A stretch of 64,000 nt of DNA from Erigeron canadensis (lineage: Eukaryota > Streptophyta > Magnoliopsida > Asterales > Asteraceae). The notes beneath the pieces are model-generated. The model did no database searches. It had not been told where the DNA came from and worked only from the letters and a program-made list of their open reading frames with translations. A program made the translations under genes and the position numbers. The stretch's first letter is position 1. Each line of letters opens with the position of its first letter. The DNA lies in assembly GCF_010389155.1 (NCBI RefSeq), contig NC_057761.1, positions 49,896,213 to 49,960,212 of the forward strand, in the 5' to 3' direction. Below, piece by piece: positions 48,708 through 59,655 of this stretch.

Positions 48708-50386
48708 TCAAAGCTTTGACTTCAATTCGCTTTTCCCAGATTCTGCTTTCATCCTCTCTCGAATTACTTTCTGGGCTTTAAAGAGAATACCATGAACTTC
48801 ATCAAAATGAGGTGCAGTTGCAGTCTTTGTATCGTCGATCCACTGAAGAACTTTCTTGTAAGGGCTTAGTATCCGATTACGGTCTTTCTCACTCAGAAAC
48901 TGAATATACAAGATTTTGATGATTTGTGTTTAGATTCATAAGTAGCCAGAATAAAAAACAAACATATAACATGTTAAAGAGTTTTACATCGTTACCTCAA
49001 GTTGCATAATTTCACATACTAAACTGAGATCTGCTATTGATGGTTGGGAACTTCCAACCAAAAACCGTCCATCTTTCAGCCAAAAAGTTTCTAATTTGGA
49101 CAACGATTTCAAGAGTATCTTCTCACCTTCTTTGGCTGCTCGAGGGTTTGAGGGAAAGCCATTTACCGGTGCCAGGATACTATTGAAAACAAGTCCAACT
49201 GAAAGCAGAATGTGAAGACAGATTATATGATAAAACATTTCAGAAATTACTAAAGAAATTATATCAACAAAAATATGAACTTTAGGATTTGGTGTCACCT
49301 GAACCACGACGTAAATTGGAATGATGCCAGTCTAAAACAGAGTGGATCTTAGCTCTTTTAGCTAAATCACCAGGGTACCTATGCATATAATATGCTTAGT
49401 CGCTTATACATGGTACAAAAAATAACCATTGTATGCGAATAAGAAAAAGTTAACCAGCTCACCAGTGACTAGCCACTCCCGGAAAAGCACAACATATGTA
49501 AATAAGAATAGCATGACTGCAAAAGTTTTGTTAATTCCTCAGTCCTCACACTTTTATGTAATCTAAACTGAAATCTATCTCTAGACTGTGCTTAATTCAC
49601 TAGTTATAAACGAGCAAGAAACAGAACGAACCTCTCAAAGAGCTTAAAGCGTCCATCAGTTATTGCTGGAACTAAAGACATAGGATTTATTGCTGCATAA
49701 AAATAGACCCACTCATGAAAACGTTCTGTCGATGATTCTTTTTATCATTTTTTCGACCATTCTACATAAGTAACTAAAATAATTCAATGCTACTGGATAT
49801 GAAGGTCGATTTAGCCTAATATTTGTGAACTAAATAAAAAAAAATACAAACTTGTATACAAAGTGAATGCAGATGGTAGCAAACAAACAAACCTTTATAT
49901 TCAGGGGAGAATTGCTGCTTTTTGAAAATATCTATTCGGATTTCCTCAAAATCTATCCCATTAATCCTTCAAATAACATTGAAAAATGCGATAAGAAATA
50001 CAAGCACACCAGCTTTTAGTATAAAAGTTTCTATGGTACAAAAGGCATATGAAGTGTATTGAAATAAACAAATACACACACACACACATATATGTATACT
50101 AATTGATATATTAATTATACAAAGAACATTAGTATAATACAAGAATAGATATCAAAGTTGAAGAAAACCATGATTACATCTATGTCAAAAAGGACTCTGG
50201 CCTTTCTCGGATAAACCCCATTTTGTCAAATCTCACCCTTTTATCCGTTTTTACCCAAGTTAATTATATATAATAATACTGTAATGACAAAGGGGGAAAT
50301 TAAGAAAGATAGATATGATACTTGCAGAAGATAACAACGGCACGAGATGGCTGGGACATTCGATCCGCATACACTTTCAGTCCCAT
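48708..50386 (-). CDS. GSTT: Theta-class glutathione S-transferase, copy 3, with PTS1
   Basis: Seven exons in transcript order: 50386-50322, 49966-49893, 49692-49632, 49516-49463, 49378-49299, 49198-48996 and 48899-48708, giving 242 residues. The N-terminal LKVYADRMSQPSRAVV keeps catalytic Ser11; FKLFESHAILIYI contacts glutathione; HSVLDWHHSNLRR and GSSQPSIADLSLVCEIMQLE follow. The protein ends KSELKSKL, a type 1 peroxisomal targeting signal, as expected for plant theta GSTs (the Arabidopsis family also ends in SKx). It is therefore the best candidate for the ancestral-like, peroxisomal member of this array. The introns here are compact compared with copy 2. The frame and all splice sites are intact. 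Confidence 0.96.
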
Positions 50387-50432
50387 CTTCTTTGTTTTCA
50401 AAGAATTTGGGAGCAAACTCTTTTTTGTATAC

Positions 50433-50442
50433 AAATATATAC
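50433..50442 (-). promoter_or_regulatory. Possible TATA box of GST copy 3
   Basis: On the minus strand gtatatattt lies about 50 bp upstream of the start codon. Other AT-rich motifs nearby make this tentative. Confidence 0.35.
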
Positions 50443-51278
50443 TGATTACCTCACAAATTCTCAGATAGATAGATAGATGTTAGGTCATCATGATTTTTTA
50501 TTTGTCGTTAAAAAAAATATAATTGAAAATGATGATTTGTATATGGACCCACCGTCAAACAAAAGTCAACCTTTGCTGTACTAACTTTTTTTTTTTTTTT
50601 TTTTAAGGAAAATGATTAATCCTTTTGAACAAAATAACCTAAAAATCTTATGATAACATGTGGAAAAATCAGGTAGCAAGATTAGGAAAGAGAATTAGTG
50701 GATACCACATGTCATCTTCTTAGATTGTTAAGAGGATTTTTAGGCTATTTTATTAAAAGGATTAGTCATTTTCTTTTTTTTTAATGGATTAAGTTTTCTT
50801 TGGGAAACTTTTATAAACTTATCAAAGAATTCAAATATATAATTGGATTTTAACTTTTAAAGCTTTTTTGGTTTTGTCAATTTGGAAGTTTTTAAGTTAC
50901 AAAACTAATCATAAAATTAATCAAAAATAAAGAACCATATTTTAAAACGAAAAGTAAATTAATTTCGAAAGTTCAGGATACATTTAATTGTAGAAAATAT
51001 TAAAAATAAAGAAGCTTATCATCTCTGTATAAAAAAAGGAAAAAATTGGAGAGTCATGAGTTTCATTTCAGACATGTGTGGTTCGAGTTCTGCATACTGC
51101 TAAATTGGATGTCAATGTGTTGTCTCGAATACTAATGCTTAAAAACTAACGACTAACGTCCTGTTCTAAGAGTATTTCATACACTATTTCAAGAAACTAA
51201 CTAGTTTATTTTAGTTTGTTCAAAAATATTTTATCTATTCGTGACTTTGGACGAATTAACATTACTTTTTTTTTAAAA

Positions 51279-51455
51279 GGATCCTCTAAAGTTGTACCAA
51301 CTTCATAGGTGAAGTTCGTCCAATCTCAACCTTTGGATTAATATCATAAGTCAAGATTGAAATTTAAGTTTTGAATCTTGACATTTGATTTTAATCGAAG
51401 AGTCAAGGTTTTCCAACTTCATAGAATGAAGTTGGTACAACTTTAAAGGATCCTC
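51279..51455. mobile_element. MITE with about 28-bp terminal inverted repeats
   Basis: The left end reads aggatcctctaaagttgta then ccaacttcat; the right end is its near-perfect inverse (atgaagttggtaca then actttaaaggatcct). The interior contains inverted gtcaagattgaaa / aatcttgac segments. It has no coding capacity. Confidence 0.8.
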
Positions 51456-51615
51456 ATCCATTTTTTTTATACTAGGTATTGAATGAGAAGGCCCTTTAAC
51501 GGAGTAATAGAGCGATGGGAATTTAGAACGAGAATGACCGCAATTAATCATGGTAAATATTGATCGGGATGTCTCCGAAACATGATTAAAAACAAAGAAT
51601 ATGTTACAAGATCGG

Positions 51616-52319
51616 TAGGGATGGCACCCGCGGATAACGGGTACGGATACCTCTTTCCCGTTACCATGTCCGTGGGTTTTTATGATCCACCAATTCACGG
51701 ATATCCGCCAACGGGTAAAATATGTTATCCATGTCCATGATATGCGGTTATACAAGTTCACGGACAGATCCGCGGGTTATTACTTTAAATAATAGAATAC
51801 AATCAATTTTTTAATATCATTTGAATACTTAAAGAGTTTATTCAAATTCTTCCTTTCTCAATGTTTTTAACCGTTTAATTATAAACGCGATTGTCGAAAG
51901 AGTATTCAATGAAATATTAGTTTGCTTTTTCTAGAAGATACTTTATAAAACAAGATAAAAATAATGTATTAAAAGGGGCTAAATGAATATGAAATTTGGA
52001 ACTACACAAACAAAACTTTATCAAATTCTACGCCAAATAACAATACATTAGACACTATCACATTAATATATATATATATATCACAAGTAAATATAAATTG
52101 TATGACAGATATATCAACGGGTATCCTATATGGGTATCGCGGGTTCGCAGTACGGATTTATCCATGACGGATATAGTATACCCATCATCTGTCCGCGACC
52201 CGCAAACGACATATATTTATATCTGTTATGTATCCACAGGTAAAAATTATTGAAATTACCCGTCCATGATGGATGGGTATCCGCGGATTACGGGTTTTTT
52301 TCGCCTGTTGCTATCCCTA
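51616..52319. mobile_element. hAT-type non-autonomous element, 704 bp
   Basis: Flanked by the perfect 8-bp duplication aagatcgg (51608-51615 and 52320-52327). The termini are inverted: tagggatggca on the left and tagggatagca on the reversed right end. The subterminal regions carry many cgcggat / atccgcg motifs in both orientations, typical of hAT transposase-binding repeats. No transposase frame is present. Confidence 0.88.
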
Positions 52320-52734
52320 AAGATCGGGCTTAGAAATATGTCATATTCCTCATCATTTGTATTAACTTATTGCACATTATTCTTATATGTTTTTTTTATT
52401 GAACTGACATTATTCTTATATGTAAATGGTTTTAAAAAGTATATGTGTGTAGGGGTGGGAATTGAGCCGAGTTATTCACGAGCTGCTCGAGCTTGAACTC
52501 GTTTAAAACGAGTTCGAATTTAACTATATCGAGTTCAAGTCGAATCCGAACCAAAAATACGAGCTCGACTTGTTAGATGAGCCGAGCTTTAAAAGAAAAA
52601 ATTGGGCTCGGCTCGCTTGAAAGATCGTTTACTTTTTCGATCCGAACAAGTCGAACGAACTTTACGAGTTACTCAACTAATCGAGCTACTTGAGCCTTGC
52701 TATACATGGTTAAAAATATCATTTATATGCTACT

Positions 52735-52795
52735 AAGGAAACTTGAACCCATGACCTTCAAGTTTAATGGTTAACACTTTAACCACTATGAACAA
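52735..52795 (-). mobile_element. tRNA/SINE head-like segment
   Basis: On the minus strand box A-like tagtggttaaag (complement of 52778-52789) and box B-like catgggttcaag (complement of 52742-52753) are correctly spaced. It is probably the head of a SINE trapped in the hAT element. Confidence 0.4.
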
Positions 52796-53626
52796 CCATC
52801 TTTTTATTATTATCTTGCATATATTTTATATAAAGGATCAAAACTTTAAGTCTTTAACCATTATTATCTATTTCGCTTATGTGTACTTAACTAAAAAAAA
52901 AAATCAAAACTTAATACTTTAATAGTATATTAAACTTAATATTTTTTCAAATTATTTCAACTTCCATGTAATATGATATGTGTCGCTTGTTCTTAACATA
53001 TTAACTTTTTTTAACTTATTATTTTGATAGATAATATATATTCTTTTAAAAAATATAAATATAATATGTTTTATCTAAATTATTTTTATATACATTTAAA
53101 ATATAATCATATTATTCAGTTTAAGTTTTATGAGATCAATAATTTGTTTTAGGATAAATTCAAAAATAAAAACAAACTTTTCATCATATTACCATGAATA
53201 AAACGATTTATTAAAATTATCATTATATATATATATAATAAAAAGATAAAATGAGAACCAACAAAATGTCGAAAACTGCGAGAATTTTTTTGATAAGGGT
53301 AATTTTGTAATTCAATAAGCATATAAATAAAAATAAATACTAATTTAATTAAGTATCCCTTAAATATCTCCATAAATAATGTTGACCCATGATTCAATAT
53401 TTACAAATTATCCATTTATTTCCTACGTAAATTTTAATCAGCATGTTTCAAAACTTTTTTTATATATATTTTTTCATAACTTAATAAAGTATATCTCAAA
53501 AAGATTAAGTTTGATCAAAATGTAGAGAAATATTTATGCTAATAACATAATTATAACTTTTCTTCTTGTGAATGGCTCGTAAGTCCTAACACCATCCAAA
53601 AAATAAAATTGGAAATTTTACACTTA

Positions 53627-53660
53627 TTAGTTAATAACCCCGGGTTCAACCCGGGCATTT
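53627..53660 (-). mobile_element. Helitron 3' terminus
   Basis: On the minus strand the sequence is a palindromic cccgggttgaacccggg followed by gttattaaCTAA|T. A strong hairpin about 10 nt before CTRR and a following T are the canonical Helitron 3' end. The 5' end on the higher-coordinate side was not found. Confidence 0.65.
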
Positions 53661-54170
53661 TAATTAAAACTTTCAAAAATATATATATATAAAATGTATG
53701 TAATTTTTGTTATTAATATTATAACTTGATATGAACATAGTGAATCGACCAATACAATGATATATAAAATAATAATACCTATTTCGTTAATAAGAAATAA
53801 AAGGCATTTTATCACATTATATATATATTTATATATTTTTCAATTAAAAGATTAGGAATTTTAAAGAAGCATTAAAATGAGGTTCTTTTAAATATGACAT
53901 CATAAATAAGAAAAAAACTTTTTTAAACAATATGTGATATTGACACATAATAATCTTTCTAAAAATACTTTAACAAACAATCTTCCTTTATTATATATAA
54001 AGATGTCCCCATAATAATAAATTTTAATAGATTAAGAAATTAGCTGATATTAAATCTTCATAAATTTATACTATACAGCTTAAAACATAAATTAGACTAA
54101 TAATTTATTAAATTCGGTAGTTACATTTCATTCACATATTAAGTCTTAGTTTATTAAAGATTTTACATAT

Positions 54171-54520
54171 GAATATCATCATACATATGTGTAAATAAAA
54201 GTTGTATACACGTGAACATCATCGTCCACATGTGTATATAAAAGTTGTTTACATTTGAACATCATCATACATATGTGTTTTAAAAGTTGTTTACATGTGA
54301 ACATCGTCGTCCACGTGTGTATATAAAAGTTGTTTAGATTTGAACATCATCATACATATGTGTTCTAAAAGTTGTTTACATGTAATTATCATCGTCTACA
54401 TTTATATATAAAAGTTGTTCAGAAATAAACATCATCATATGTGATTATCATCGTCTACATTTATATATAAAAGTTGTTCAGAATTAAACATCATCATACA
54501 CATCTGTTAATAGAAATTGT
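54171..54520. repeat. 43-bp minisatellite with alternating subunits
   Basis: Units starting at gaacatc recur at 54214, 54257, 54299 and 54342, then continue in more diverged form to about 54520. Units containing atcgtccac alternate with units containing atcatacat, so the true period is a dimer of about 86 bp. Each unit holds an acatgtg-like palindromic core and taaaagttgtt. Confidence 0.85.
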
Positions 54521-54924
54521 TCACATGTGAACGCAATTTATACATGATTGTTTTTAAGTACATTTGTAAATTTTGTAAAAAATTATGTACCTATATATTT
54601 TTGTTAATTATGTTAATGTTTAGAAAACTAGAATTATGTGTATTGATAATAGAAGTCGTGATCCACGAAATATATTATAGAATTTTGGAATCAGTAACCA
54701 TTTGAATTGTCAATTGTGGGTGCCGAATTTATTGGAAGTTTAGAATTGAAGTTACGGTTTCTTAGTCATTTTTTTAATTCCTTTTTGTCCCTTTTTACAT
54801 TTTATAATAATTTATTTATTATTTTAAATGCATATTATTTATTAGCCGTTGATTAATCTCATCTAATGGTTTAAAATAGTTCTCGTAGTTCTCGACTAAT
54901 ATTTAGTTCTCGTTATAACTTAAC

Positions 54925-54925
54925 A

Positions 54926-54965
<40 letters not shown>
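54925..54965. repeat. (CT)n(TA)n compound microsatellite
   Basis: About 20 bp of CT repeats run into about 20 bp of TA repeats. The MULE begins directly after the TA tract, and TA repeats resume at its other end. Confidence 0.9.
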
Positions 54966-56400
54966 GAGAAATTATCATAAATTGTCCCTGTGGTTTGCAC
55001 GATTCAGATTTTCGTCCTTCAACTTTTTTTTATCACTAAGTGTCCCTGGGCTTTTCCATTTCATTGCCAGACGTCCCTTCTACAAACGGCCGTCCCTTTT
55101 TAGCCGTTAAGCCCCTCACGTGCTTGCCACGTGAGGATAAAATCGTCCAAACCTTACAGTTTATATGAGAAAATATCAGAAATGGTTCTCTCCAACACTT
55201 ATTTCTTCTTCTTCCTATTCTTTTTAAGATCCAACCATTATTTCTTCTTCTTCCTATACTTAATTAAAAAGAACTAACATCAAATTGTCTTCATCTCTGA
55301 CCTTTTTCATCAATATCTATCAGAATATCTATCTATGCTAATATATCCATATTCTCTATCATCATCAACAACAACCATTGATGGCTACAAAGCTTGATAG
55401 TATCACTAGCTGGGTAATCTGGAAACACATATACATACAAATTAAACCTCAATATATATATATATATATATATTACAGATCTGAATAAAAATGTGAAAGC
55501 ACATATATACATACATCTGTTTCGGTTTCGACATACATAAACATCATTTCCATCATCATCGTAATCTCAGTTGTGAAGAGGCAGGTAATTTTCCAGCCAC
55601 CGCTCCTTTGCCGCCATGTTTTCCGGTCACCCCCAAAAATTGCAACGGTGTCGGTTTCTTTCGCCTGAAAACAGGGACATCGGCGATAGTGTTCGATTTC
55701 CTCTTTTGGGATTGCTACTTCCGTTTTATCAAGTCTGATTCCCTCTGATTCATTCACCTATATATTTATATGTAATATGTTTGTGCAAGAGAAAGAATAT
55801 CAATAGATCTCAAACTTGTGATTTTGTTTTGTTTTGTTTTGAGGTTGATCAACCAATTGATCTGGCATGTTTCATCACAAAATAAATGGGGTATTTTTTG
55901 GCTGGTATATGATGTTAGATGACAAAAAGAGAAATGACATGGTTTGGGATGTGTGTTTGGTTGTTATGAATATGGCATAAATGTTCATCCAACTATCACG
56001 ATTGAGCAGCTAGATAAATATGAAGAAAAAAAAAAGGTTAGATCTTTATTGTTAATTATTGAAATTTGGAGAAATGGTTATGAGATGAAATTTTAGAATT
56101 AGAATTAAAAAGTTAGTGATATAAATGTATATATTTATTATCTATTGATTTTTAGGGTGTTTGTTGAGATCAGAGGAAAAAAAAAGAAGCAAGAAAGATG
56201 ATATTTAGAGGTAAACGGACTAATATGCCCTCATGTGCAATGCACATGAGGGGTTTAACGGAGTAAAATGGACGGTCGTTTGTAGAAGGGATGTCTGGCA
56301 ATGAAATGGAAAAGCCCAAGGACAGTTAGTGATAAAAAAAAAGTTCAGGGACGAAAATGCGAATCGAGCAAACCACAGGGACGATTTGTAATAATTTCTC
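54966..56400. mobile_element. MULE-type element with about 180-bp inverted repeats
   Basis: The left end starts gagaaattatcataaattgt and continues ccctgtggtttgcac; the right end is its inverse, ending aatttctc. Similarity of the two arms extends for about 180 bp, including the complement pair tcattgccagacgtccc / tggcaatg. Long terminal inverted repeats and this sequence style fit Mutator-like elements. The insertion is in a TA microsatellite, so the target duplication merges with the repeat. Inside is a frame on the minus strand (55473-55757) starting MNESEGIRLDKTEVAIPKEE; it may be captured host sequence, but I do not recognise it. No MURA transposase is visible. Confidence 0.85.
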
Positions 56401-56844
56401 TATATATATATATGTTTGTGTTTAAAGTTAAATTGTTCAAAGGTTGGCCTATAATGATAACATATTATTACATGTATGTTGTGAATAACTCCATAACTTT
56501 ATTTAATAGTTATCATTTTAATAGATCATTTTTAGTTATAGTGTTGTGATCAAAGTTTCGATTACACAGATCGATTAATGTTAATGGTAACATAATTGAT
56601 AACTATACATATTAGGTATCCTTTAGTATTAAAATGAAAACAAATATCATATATTTGATTTTGTCCAAAGTTCTTTCTATAAGGATAACATATAACTATA
56701 TGTATAAAGTTACTAATTTTATTTCAATATTAGTCATTTTAATACATATTACAAGCTCGAGCTCGATTCGAGTAATAAATAAATAAACAAACAAACCTAA
56801 ATATCATGAAACTCGACTCGACTCGTTACCACCCCTATGTGTGT

Positions 56845-57484
56845 GGGCATGAACACCACTCCCTCCAAACATTTAAGCCCCTTTGGACGGAAAATATATC
56901 TCGCCTAAACCACTGACCAACCCTTTCTCGCCCTTTTCTCCCCCCTTTCTTGCCACCTACACCACTCCCCCCTTTTCTTATTAAAATATTCTTGCTACAT
57001 GGCGGATATTCCTTCCTCTTCCTCCCCCCACTCCGTTTAGCCTAACCATGAAAACTCGGGGCCTAGCTAATGCACACGCTAAACATAAAATTTATAAAAT
57101 AAATAAATTTTTTCACTAATTAGCAAAATAGAAATGAGAAGGGTGGTGAGTGGTGACCACCCTGATTCTATGGTGGATCCACCAATGATCCGTGAGCCAG
57201 ATACACTCATGAAGCATGATATACAGAATATAAAACAAACAGATAGAAACACTCTTGGCTACTTCTGGGGTAGCAGCTTAATGAGCACACTTAGGACCAA
57301 AATGTCAAAGCTCTTAGAGAAGTTAGTGTAATTTATATTATGTGTGTGTTAAGAGCAATGAAAATTAACTATAGTTTTAGATAAGAGCAATGACTTCATA
57401 ATTTAAGTTTGTAAAAACCAGTTACGTAACTAATTTTCCTAATAGATATAGTGTGAACTATTCTACATCAGTTAATTGTATGTT
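56845..57484. other. Intergenic DNA
   Basis: A pyrimidine-rich stretch (56900-57050) is followed by AT-rich DNA. A 65-codon open frame at 57134-57331 has no recognisable features. Confidence 0.45.
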
Positions 57485-57760
57485 AATTGTATGATGAGCA
57501 GGGGATGACATAGAAAGTCTATTTTTAATGACTTGGTTTAGGTATATCCAAAATTCAAGTATGATGGAACAAGATTTTACCTCTATTAATCTTCGTGCCT
57601 TAATGCAGATTAGTAAGGGGTTTTCCTCCCATCGGGTATTTGAAATAGGCATTTCAACTTCGAGGGAGCTCTCTAACACAGACTGATTAAGACAATGCAT
57701 ACTAGACTTTCTACTGACGAATCGCGGCACGAAACTTCAAACAAAAATTCATCAAAAAAT
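57485..57760 (+). mobile_element. SINE/LINE-tailed retroposon, copy 2
   Basis: The 3' part carries gggtatttgaaataggcatt and ggagctctcta, shared with the units at 35139-35370 and 57847-58212, and ends A-rich. Near-identical ttaattgtatg (before) and ttaattgcatg (after, from 57761) may be the target duplication. The 5' part differs from the other copies. Confidence 0.6.
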
Positions 57761-57846
57761 TTAATTGCATGTGATTCATATCTCACTAAATGGTGATTTA
57801 GGATTCCAACTTGTGCTTAAACTACTCGTTAAATGCACATAGTTTC

Positions 57847-58029
57847 ATGACACCTGGAATGTATTCTCGTGGGACTGGACCTCCCTTGATTTCACTCTTG
57901 AATTCATATCCACTACCTGGTTCCAAAGGCTTAAACCGCAGAGTTATATCAGCGAACTGTCCTTGACAGCCTGATTGTTTCTTGTGTATATTTTACTTTT
58001 GACAACTTGGAAATACTCTCACGGTAGTT
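57847..58029 (-). pseudogene. Fragment of plastid elongation factor G
   Basis: On the minus strand [16 protein letters not shown] is followed, after a frameshift, by [20 protein letters not shown] and [20 protein letters not shown] then PGVM. This matches domain IV of chloroplast EF-G, the GTPase that drives ribosome translocation in plastids. Only about 60 codons remain and the frame is broken once, so it cannot function. The junctions coincide with the retroposon borders. The identification rests on recall of the conserved GQFADIT and EFKSEIKGG motifs. Confidence 0.8.
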
Positions 58030-58212
58030 TATTGATCGTCGTGCCTTCGGACGGATTAGTAGGGGGTTTTCCCCCCATCGGGTATTTGAAATAGGCATTT
58101 CTACTTTGAAGGAGCTCTCTAGCGCGAACCTGGTTAAGACAACATATGCTAGACCTCCCGTTGTCGAATCACGACACGAAGTTCTTAAGCGAAATTCACC
58201 TTTAAAAAAAAT
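57847..58212 (+). mobile_element. Chimeric retroposon: antisense EF-G fragment plus SINE/LINE tail
   Basis: A perfect 15-bp direct repeat aatgcacatagtttc (57832-57846 and 58213-58227) encloses 366 bp. The 3' half (about 58030-58212) is the shared tail found in two other retroposons, ending cacctttaaaaaaaat. The 5' half is part of a plastid elongation factor G gene in the opposite orientation. Target duplication plus A-rich tail show that the two halves were inserted together by LINE-type retroposition. Confidence 0.75.
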
Positions 58213-58227
58213 AATGCACATAGTTTC

Positions 58228-59374
58228 CCATTTGCTCCAATAATGAATACTAAATTTGTTCTTTATGTTAATTTGGTTTGTTTTGTTTGGTTTATTCCAA
58301 AACGATTTAATGCTAAATTATTAGATTATGGCTCTTAGCTGGCCTAAAGTAAACATTCTTAATTGTGTTTTATTGAGTAAATTAAAGTATTAAACTATAA
58401 GTTTCTTTTTTTAGAACTTGATCAACCTTAACTTTTCTCTTTAATCGAGTTTCTCTGTGAGTCATTAATAACATATATTGTATAATTATGTGTATATATA
58501 TATATATTGTATAATTATTTTTTTTATATTATATTATAAATGAAATGAAACTTGAACAAACTCAAAAATAAATTACTAATGGGTCAAATGTTTTCAGACG
58601 CGCACCGTTTGATTGACGAAAAACAAATAATAACACAATAAAGTAGAACAACGAAATCCAAATCCTAACGAAGCGGGATATGAGAAACGTATAAGACTTT
58701 ATTCTTGAAAGATCGGTCTCGACGGCAAAGCAAAACAAGCGCCCCCCCCCCCCCCCCCCCCAAAAAAAAATAAAATAAAAGATCTCTCAAGAGAGAGAAA
58801 GACAATGTTAACTATTACTAACATGGTCTAGTCAACGAGTGATGGAGAATATTTAATCTCTTAGTTACCTTTGGATCAAGAACTGGGTGAAGAAGGTCCC
58901 AATGACATGGAAAAGCTGGAAAAAGATTTATTTTTTGTAAATAAATAGCTATAAGGGTGTCTATAATTCAATTGGTGTATGTAATGGGGTTTATTGTTTA
59001 ATGAAAAAGTCATTCAAAAAAAACTAATACTAACATCTTTAATTAACAATAGAGTATATGTTTATTACACAAGTATGATCTACACAGTAGTCAAAGCCGG
59101 AGCCAATCCTTAAAAAGCGTAAAGCTGCATGTCTGCATTCTTTTGAAACAAGCAAGCTATTTGTTAATTCCTAGAACTGCTTTGACGGACCAAAAAAAAA
59201 AAAGGTTGGTTCTATGAGCGTACCATCATTCATGCGGAGTGTACAGGGAAAAAAAAAAGAAAGAAAGAACAAGAGAGGCCAAAGATCTAGACACCCCGAC
59301 GTCTCGAAGTTTCACAACATATAAAACATAGTGGCCAATTTGACTCACTAATGAAGTCAAAACAAGAATATTAA
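58228..59374. other. Intergenic DNA with a poly(C)-poly(A) tract
   Basis: AT-rich, with a TA microsatellite near 58490-58510 and a run of about 20 C followed by A residues near 58742-58770. No gene was recognised. Confidence 0.5.
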
Positions 59375-59385
59375 GAACCAGTACT

Positions 59386-59400
59386 TTTTTTTTTTGAAAG
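59386..59400 (-). mobile_element. 15-bp ultra-truncated retroposon
   Basis: Ten T residues plus gaaag are flanked by the perfect 11-bp repeat gaaccagtact (59375-59385 and 59401-59411). On the minus strand the insert is ctttc plus poly(A), the same last five bases as the SINE at 35139-35370. Confidence 0.7.
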
Positions 59401-59542
59401 GAACCAGTACTGAACCACCTTTCATGCAACCACACTAACAAATTTGGATTAGTCAGATACCAGATAATAAGTAAATAGAACACTATGAATCAACACCCAA
59501 GAAATAAGGTACTTGTCACCAGATTGTGTTGCAGGTCCTGCT

Positions 59543-59655
59543 TCACTCCTGCCTGGTATTCACTTTTGGAATGCCAAAGGGAGCCAGCAGTTCACCTTCC
59601 GAGCTAGTTCTCCCTTCATGAGACGGAATTACAGATTTTGAGAGTTCTCATTTTC
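59543..59655 (-). other. Short coding-like segment, unidentified
   Basis: On the minus strand an open frame reads SVIPSHEGRTSSEGELLAPF, then GIPKVNTRQE and a stop. It looks like the C-terminal exon of a protein, but no clear acceptor or partner exon was found and I do not recognise the family. Confidence 0.3.

Larger units (their letters stand above)
52451..56836. mobile_element. 4.4-kb hAT-type element with nested insertions
   Basis: A perfect 8-bp duplication atgtgtgt (52443-52450 and 56837-56844) encloses the unit. The ends are inverted: aggggtgggaattgag on the left and, reversed, aggggtggtaacgagtcgag on the right. The left subterminal part is packed with cgagctcg / gagctcgag-type motifs, as in hAT ends. 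No hAT transposase is recognisable. A MULE (54966-56400), a Helitron 3' end (53627) and a minisatellite (54171-54520) lie inside. Without the MULE the element would be about 2.95 kb. Confidence 0.82.

Noticed and set aside
52735..52795. Possible tRNA gene
   Set aside because: Box A and box B are present but no acceptor or anticodon stem can be formed; it fits a SINE head.
54171..54520. CRISPR-like array
   Set aside because: The 43-bp units are contiguous, have no unique spacers, and lie in a plant nuclear transposon; it is a minisatellite.
57458..57730. Open frame of 90 codons on the minus strand
   Set aside because: It is antisense to the SINE/LINE tail, and its similarity to the frame at 57949-58221 is due to that shared tail.
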